Source: Clostridiaceae bacterium (GTDB lineage Bacteria; Bacillota; Clostridia; Acetivibrionales; DTU013). From it: a stretch of 7,486 nucleotides of DNA. Positions 5,471 through 7,486 of this stretch are shown here, in pieces. How positions within the stretch are numbered: position 1 is the stretch's first letter; each line of letters begins with the position of its first letter. The DNA is taken from NCBI GenBank assembly GCA_012799845.1, contig JAAZKL010000097.1, positions 1 through 7,486 of the forward strand, written 5' to 3'. The translations under genes and the position numbers were made by a program. The notes under the pieces are model-generated. The model was not told where the DNA came from. It worked only from the letters and a program-made list of their open reading frames with translations, and did no database searches.

Positions 5471-6217
5471 TTACACCTCCAAATCCTTTCCCCTGAAGTT
5501 GCCGATCGGGTATTGCGGTATCATCTTCTCTTCGATCCATTTCAGAGCATTCACGGGATCGACGCCCCAGTTGGTGGGACATGTCGAAAGGACTTCCACT
5601 ATCGAGAAGCCCAGGCCGGCCATTTGCACCTGGAAAGCCCTCTTTATCGCTTTTTTCGCGTTCTTTATGTTTTTGATATCGTGCATGGACACGCGCTCTA
5701 CATAAACCGCGCCCTTCAGCGTCGACAGCATTTCGCATACATTCAGCGGAAATCCGTCGATCTCAGGTTTCCTGCCGAAAGGCGAAGTGGTCGTCACCTG
5801 TCCGATGAGCGTGGTCGGCGCCATCTGGCCTGAAGTCATGCCGTAGATCGCATTGTTTATGAAAACGGTGGTTATCTTCTCTCCCCTGTTGGCAGCATGT
5901 ACGATCTCTGCCGTACCGATCGCGGCAAGATCGCCGTCGCCCTGGTAGGTAAATACCACATTGCCGGGATGGACGCGCTTGATGCCCGTCGCCACCGCCG
6001 GTGCTCTGCCATGGGCAGCCTGCACCATATCGCAGTTGAAATACAGGTAATTGTTATATGCACATCCCACGGGGGATACGCCTATCGTCTTCCCCTCGAT
6101 ACCAAGCTCGTCTATAACTTCTGCTATCAGCCGGTGCACTATCCCATGCGTACAGCCCGGGCAGTAGTGCATCTGAGTTTCTCTCAAGGCATGCGGCCTC
6201 TGAAATACTATAGCCAT
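5471..6217 (-). CDS. 2-oxoacid:ferredoxin oxidoreductase, beta (thiamine pyrophosphate) subunit
   Basis: A 248-residue TPP-dependent subunit. The thiamine diphosphate/magnesium motif runs from GDGD (93-96) to NN (121-122), followed by IYGMTSGQMAPTT. Four cysteines, CPGC at 19-22, C52 in VGCAYN and C213 in STCPTNWG, sit where this enzyme class binds the [4Fe-4S] cluster of the beta subunit. The subunit therefore looks catalytically complete. I start it at ATG 6217 (MAIVFQRP) because the GGGG at 6228-6225 is 7 nt away. The in-frame ATG at 6223 is only 1 nt from that site and would add two residues. The start lies 12 nt after the alpha stop and the gamma gene follows at 3 nt. By context it pairs with the VorB-like alpha subunit; the substrate could be branched-chain 2-oxoacids or 2-oxoglutarate. 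Confidence 0.93.
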   Translation of the reverse strand: MAIVFQRPHALRETQMHYCPGCTHGIVHRLIAEVIDELGIEGKTIGVSPVGCAYNNYLYFNCDMVQAAHGRAPAVATGIKRVHPGNVVFTYQGDGDLAAIGTAEIVHAANRGEKITTVFINNAIYGMTSGQMAPTTLIGQVTTTSPFGRKPEIDGFPLNVCEMLSTLKGAVYVERVSMHDIKNIKNAKKAIKRAFQVQMAGLGFSIVEVLSTCPTNWGVDPVNALKWIEEKMIPQYPIGNFRGKDLEV

Positions 6218-6229
6218 TGTCATTCCCCT

Positions 6230-7285
6230 TTACTTCAGAATTTCCCTGATTTTTTCGAGTATTTCCTTCTGGGTCGGAATCATGCCGCCCATTCTTCCAA
6301 GGAAGTGCACAGGCTTTTTGCCGTTTACTGCAAGTCTTACGTCCTCGACCATCTGGCCTGCGCTCATCTCTACGGAAAGGAAGGCCTTCGGTACCTGTGC
6401 GTATTTCTCGAACGCTGCTGCCGGGAAAGGCCAAAGGGTGACCGGTCTTATCAGCCCGACCCTGATCCCCTCTTTTTCAGCAGTTTTTATAACATTCTTT
6501 ATGATCCTGGCCACCGTGCCATATGCAGCTACTATTATATCGGCGCCGTCGCAGTTGCAGATCTCGACTCTCGTCTCATTCTCCGCGATCTGCCTGTATT
6601 TTGCCTGCAGCTTGAGGTTGTGTTTTTCCAGGACCTCAGGATCTATATATATCGATGTTATGATATTGTGATCCCTTTTCATCTCCGTGCCTGTCACAGC
6701 CCAACTCTTGTCAGCCTGGCATATATCTTCCTGATCCCTGAACTCGACGGCTTCCATCATCTGTCCCAGCATGCCGTCGCCCATGATCATGCAGAGGGTA
6801 CGGTATCTGTCTGCAATATTGAATGCTTCCACCACCAGTTCATACAGTTCCTGGACACTGCTGGGCGCAAGCACCACCATCCTGTAATCGCCGTGGCCTC
6901 CGCCCTTCGTAGCCTGGAAATAGTCGCTCTGGGCTGCAAGTATCCCGCCAAGTCCCGGGCCTGCTCTCATGATATTTACGATAACAGCCGGAAGTTCGGC
7001 ACACGCCGCATATGATATGGCCTCCTGCTTAAGGCTCACTCCGGGGCTGGAGGATGACGTCATCACCCTTGCCCCTGCGCTGGCCGCGCCGTATACCATG
7101 TTCATCGCGGCTACTTCACTCTCGGCCTGTATGAAAGTGCCTCCGTACTGGGGCATCTTTTTTGCGAAATAATGAGCTATCTCAGTCTGCGGTGTAATAG
7201 GGTAGCCGAAATAGTGCCTGCAGCCTGCTCTCAATGCAGCTTCGGCAACTACTTCATTGCCCTTCATAAGTATCTTTTCTCCCAT
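6230..7285 (-). CDS. vorB: 2-oxoacid:ferredoxin oxidoreductase, alpha subunit (VorB-like, 3-methyl-2-oxobutanoate type)
   Basis: A 351-residue alpha subunit. The pyrimidine-binding domain (about 10-200) shows GYPITPQTEI (27-36), QAESEVAAMNMVYGAASAG (53-71), TSSSSPGVSLKQE (76-88) and RAGPGLGG (107-114). It is followed by the QATKGGGHGDYR segment. The second domain (about 245-345) has ADIIVAAYGTVARI and VGLIRPVTLWPFP. Overall it resembles what clostridial genomes call VorB, the subunit of 3-methyl-2-oxobutanoate (2-oxoisovalerate) oxidoreductase, but KorA of 2-oxoglutarate oxidoreductase is similar, so substrate is inferred. Branched-chain 2-oxoacids would give isobutyryl-, isovaleryl- or 2-methylbutyryl-CoA and reduced ferredoxin. 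The ATG at 7285 has AGGGGG 9 nt before it. It lies 15 nt after the ferredoxin subunit stop and 12 nt before beta, inside one operon. Confidence 0.92.
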   Translation of the reverse strand: MGEKILMKGNEVVAEAALRAGCRHYFGYPITPQTEIAHYFAKKMPQYGGTFIQAESEVAAMNMVYGAASAGARVMTSSSSPGVSLKQEAISYAACAELPAVIVNIMRAGPGLGGILAAQSDYFQATKGGGHGDYRMVVLAPSSVQELYELVVEAFNIADRYRTLCMIMGDGMLGQMMEAVEFRDQEDICQADKSWAVTGTEMKRDHNIITSIYIDPEVLEKHNLKLQAKYRQIAENETRVEICNCDGADIIVAAYGTVARIIKNVIKTAEKEGIRVGLIRPVTLWPFPAAAFEKYAQVPKAFLSVEMSAGQMVEDVRLAVNGKKPVHFLGRMGGMIPTQKEILEKIREILK

Positions 7286-7300
7286 TGAACCTACCCCCTG

Positions 7301-7486
7301 TCACTTCTCTACTACTATTACACAGTCAGGACAAATCGTTGCACAGAACGCACAGCCGATGCACTTTTCCATTTCCTTCACCGTTGCCGGGTGAAAACCC
7401 TTGAGGTTCAGCCTCTCTTCGTCCATTATGACTATTTTCTTGGGGCAGACAGATACACACAGCCTGCAGCCCTTGCAACGATCTTC
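7301..7486 (-). CDS. 4Fe-4S ferredoxin-type (delta) subunit of 2-oxoacid oxidoreductase, 5'-truncated by window edge
   Basis: The open frame enters from the right edge and ends with TGA at 7303-7301, leaving 61 C-terminal residues; family members are usually around 70-100 residues. Two four-cysteine motifs are visible, CKGCRLCVSVCP (residues 4-15 of the fragment) and CIGCAFCATICP (42-53). They make a two-[4Fe-4S] ferredoxin domain that passes electrons from the catalytic subunits to free ferredoxin. It is the most upstream operon gene in view, 15 nt before the alpha subunit. The start and operon promoter lie outside the window. Confidence 0.9.
   Translation of the reverse strand, partial: EDRCKGCRLCVSVCPKKIVIMDEERLNLKGFHPATVKEMEKCIGCAFCATICPDCVIVVEK

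Noticed and set aside
5897..7015. A 372-codon plus-strand open frame antisense to the alpha and beta oxidoreductase genes
   Set aside because: It lies entirely opposite two well-recognised genes, its translation is rich in His, Cys, Tyr and Arg with no recognisable domain, and no ribosome site or operon context supports it.

Overview
The window reads as chromosomal DNA of an anaerobic member of the Clostridia (Bacillota). This is an inference from several signs. There is a four-gene ferredoxin-dependent 2-oxoacid oxidoreductase operon of the VorB type. A BirA-type operator of the Gram-positive pattern lies before bioY. Other genes of clostridial style are a Pit/DUF47 pair, a YmaF-family protein and a CapA-like protein. 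Shine-Dalgarno sequences are strong and purine-rich, and base composition is moderate (by eye a little under 50% G+C). I see no insertion sequence, phage gene, CRISPR array, tRNA or rRNA.

Layout from left to right. (1) 1-1641, minus strand: a phosphate transport pair, pit followed by a DUF47/PhoU-like gene that runs off the left edge. (2) 1642-1988: a divergent intergenic region with a possible pit promoter, a 17-bp AT-rich palindrome, and a perfect 9-bp-arm BirA operator whose right arm contains the -35 box of a near-consensus promoter for bioY. (3) 1989-2600, plus strand: bioY, the biotin-binding component of an ECF transporter. Its 3' end overlaps the convergent neighbour by 17 bp. (4) 2584-4153, minus strand: a two-gene unit encoding a membrane-anchored CapA/PGA_cap-type metallophosphatase-fold protein and a small YgiT-type double-CxxC zinc-finger protein, with its own near-consensus promoter. 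(5) 4178-4472: an intergenic region that appears to hold a separate short minus-strand transcript of about 90 nt, with promoter, internal fold and intrinsic terminator but no ORF. It is the least explained element here. (6) 4473-4793, plus strand: a histidine-rich YmaF-family protein with six HxH pairs. (7) 4855-7486, minus strand: an intrinsic terminator preceded by gamma, beta (TPP), alpha (VorB-like) and ferredoxin subunits of a 2-oxoacid:ferredoxin oxidoreductase. The ferredoxin gene is cut by the right edge.

Working together: the Vor/Kor-type operon would oxidatively decarboxylate a 2-oxoacid to acyl-CoA and pass electrons to ferredoxin. Pit with its DUF47 partner imports phosphate. BioY imports biotin, and its operator implies control by BirA with biotinyl-AMP. 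The CapA-like/zinc-finger unit and the YmaF protein have no established pathway. Most of the window is ordinary housekeeping content. The parts worth a second look are the candidate small RNA, the orphan zinc finger cotranscribed with the CapA-like gene, and the regular HxH spacing of the YmaF protein.
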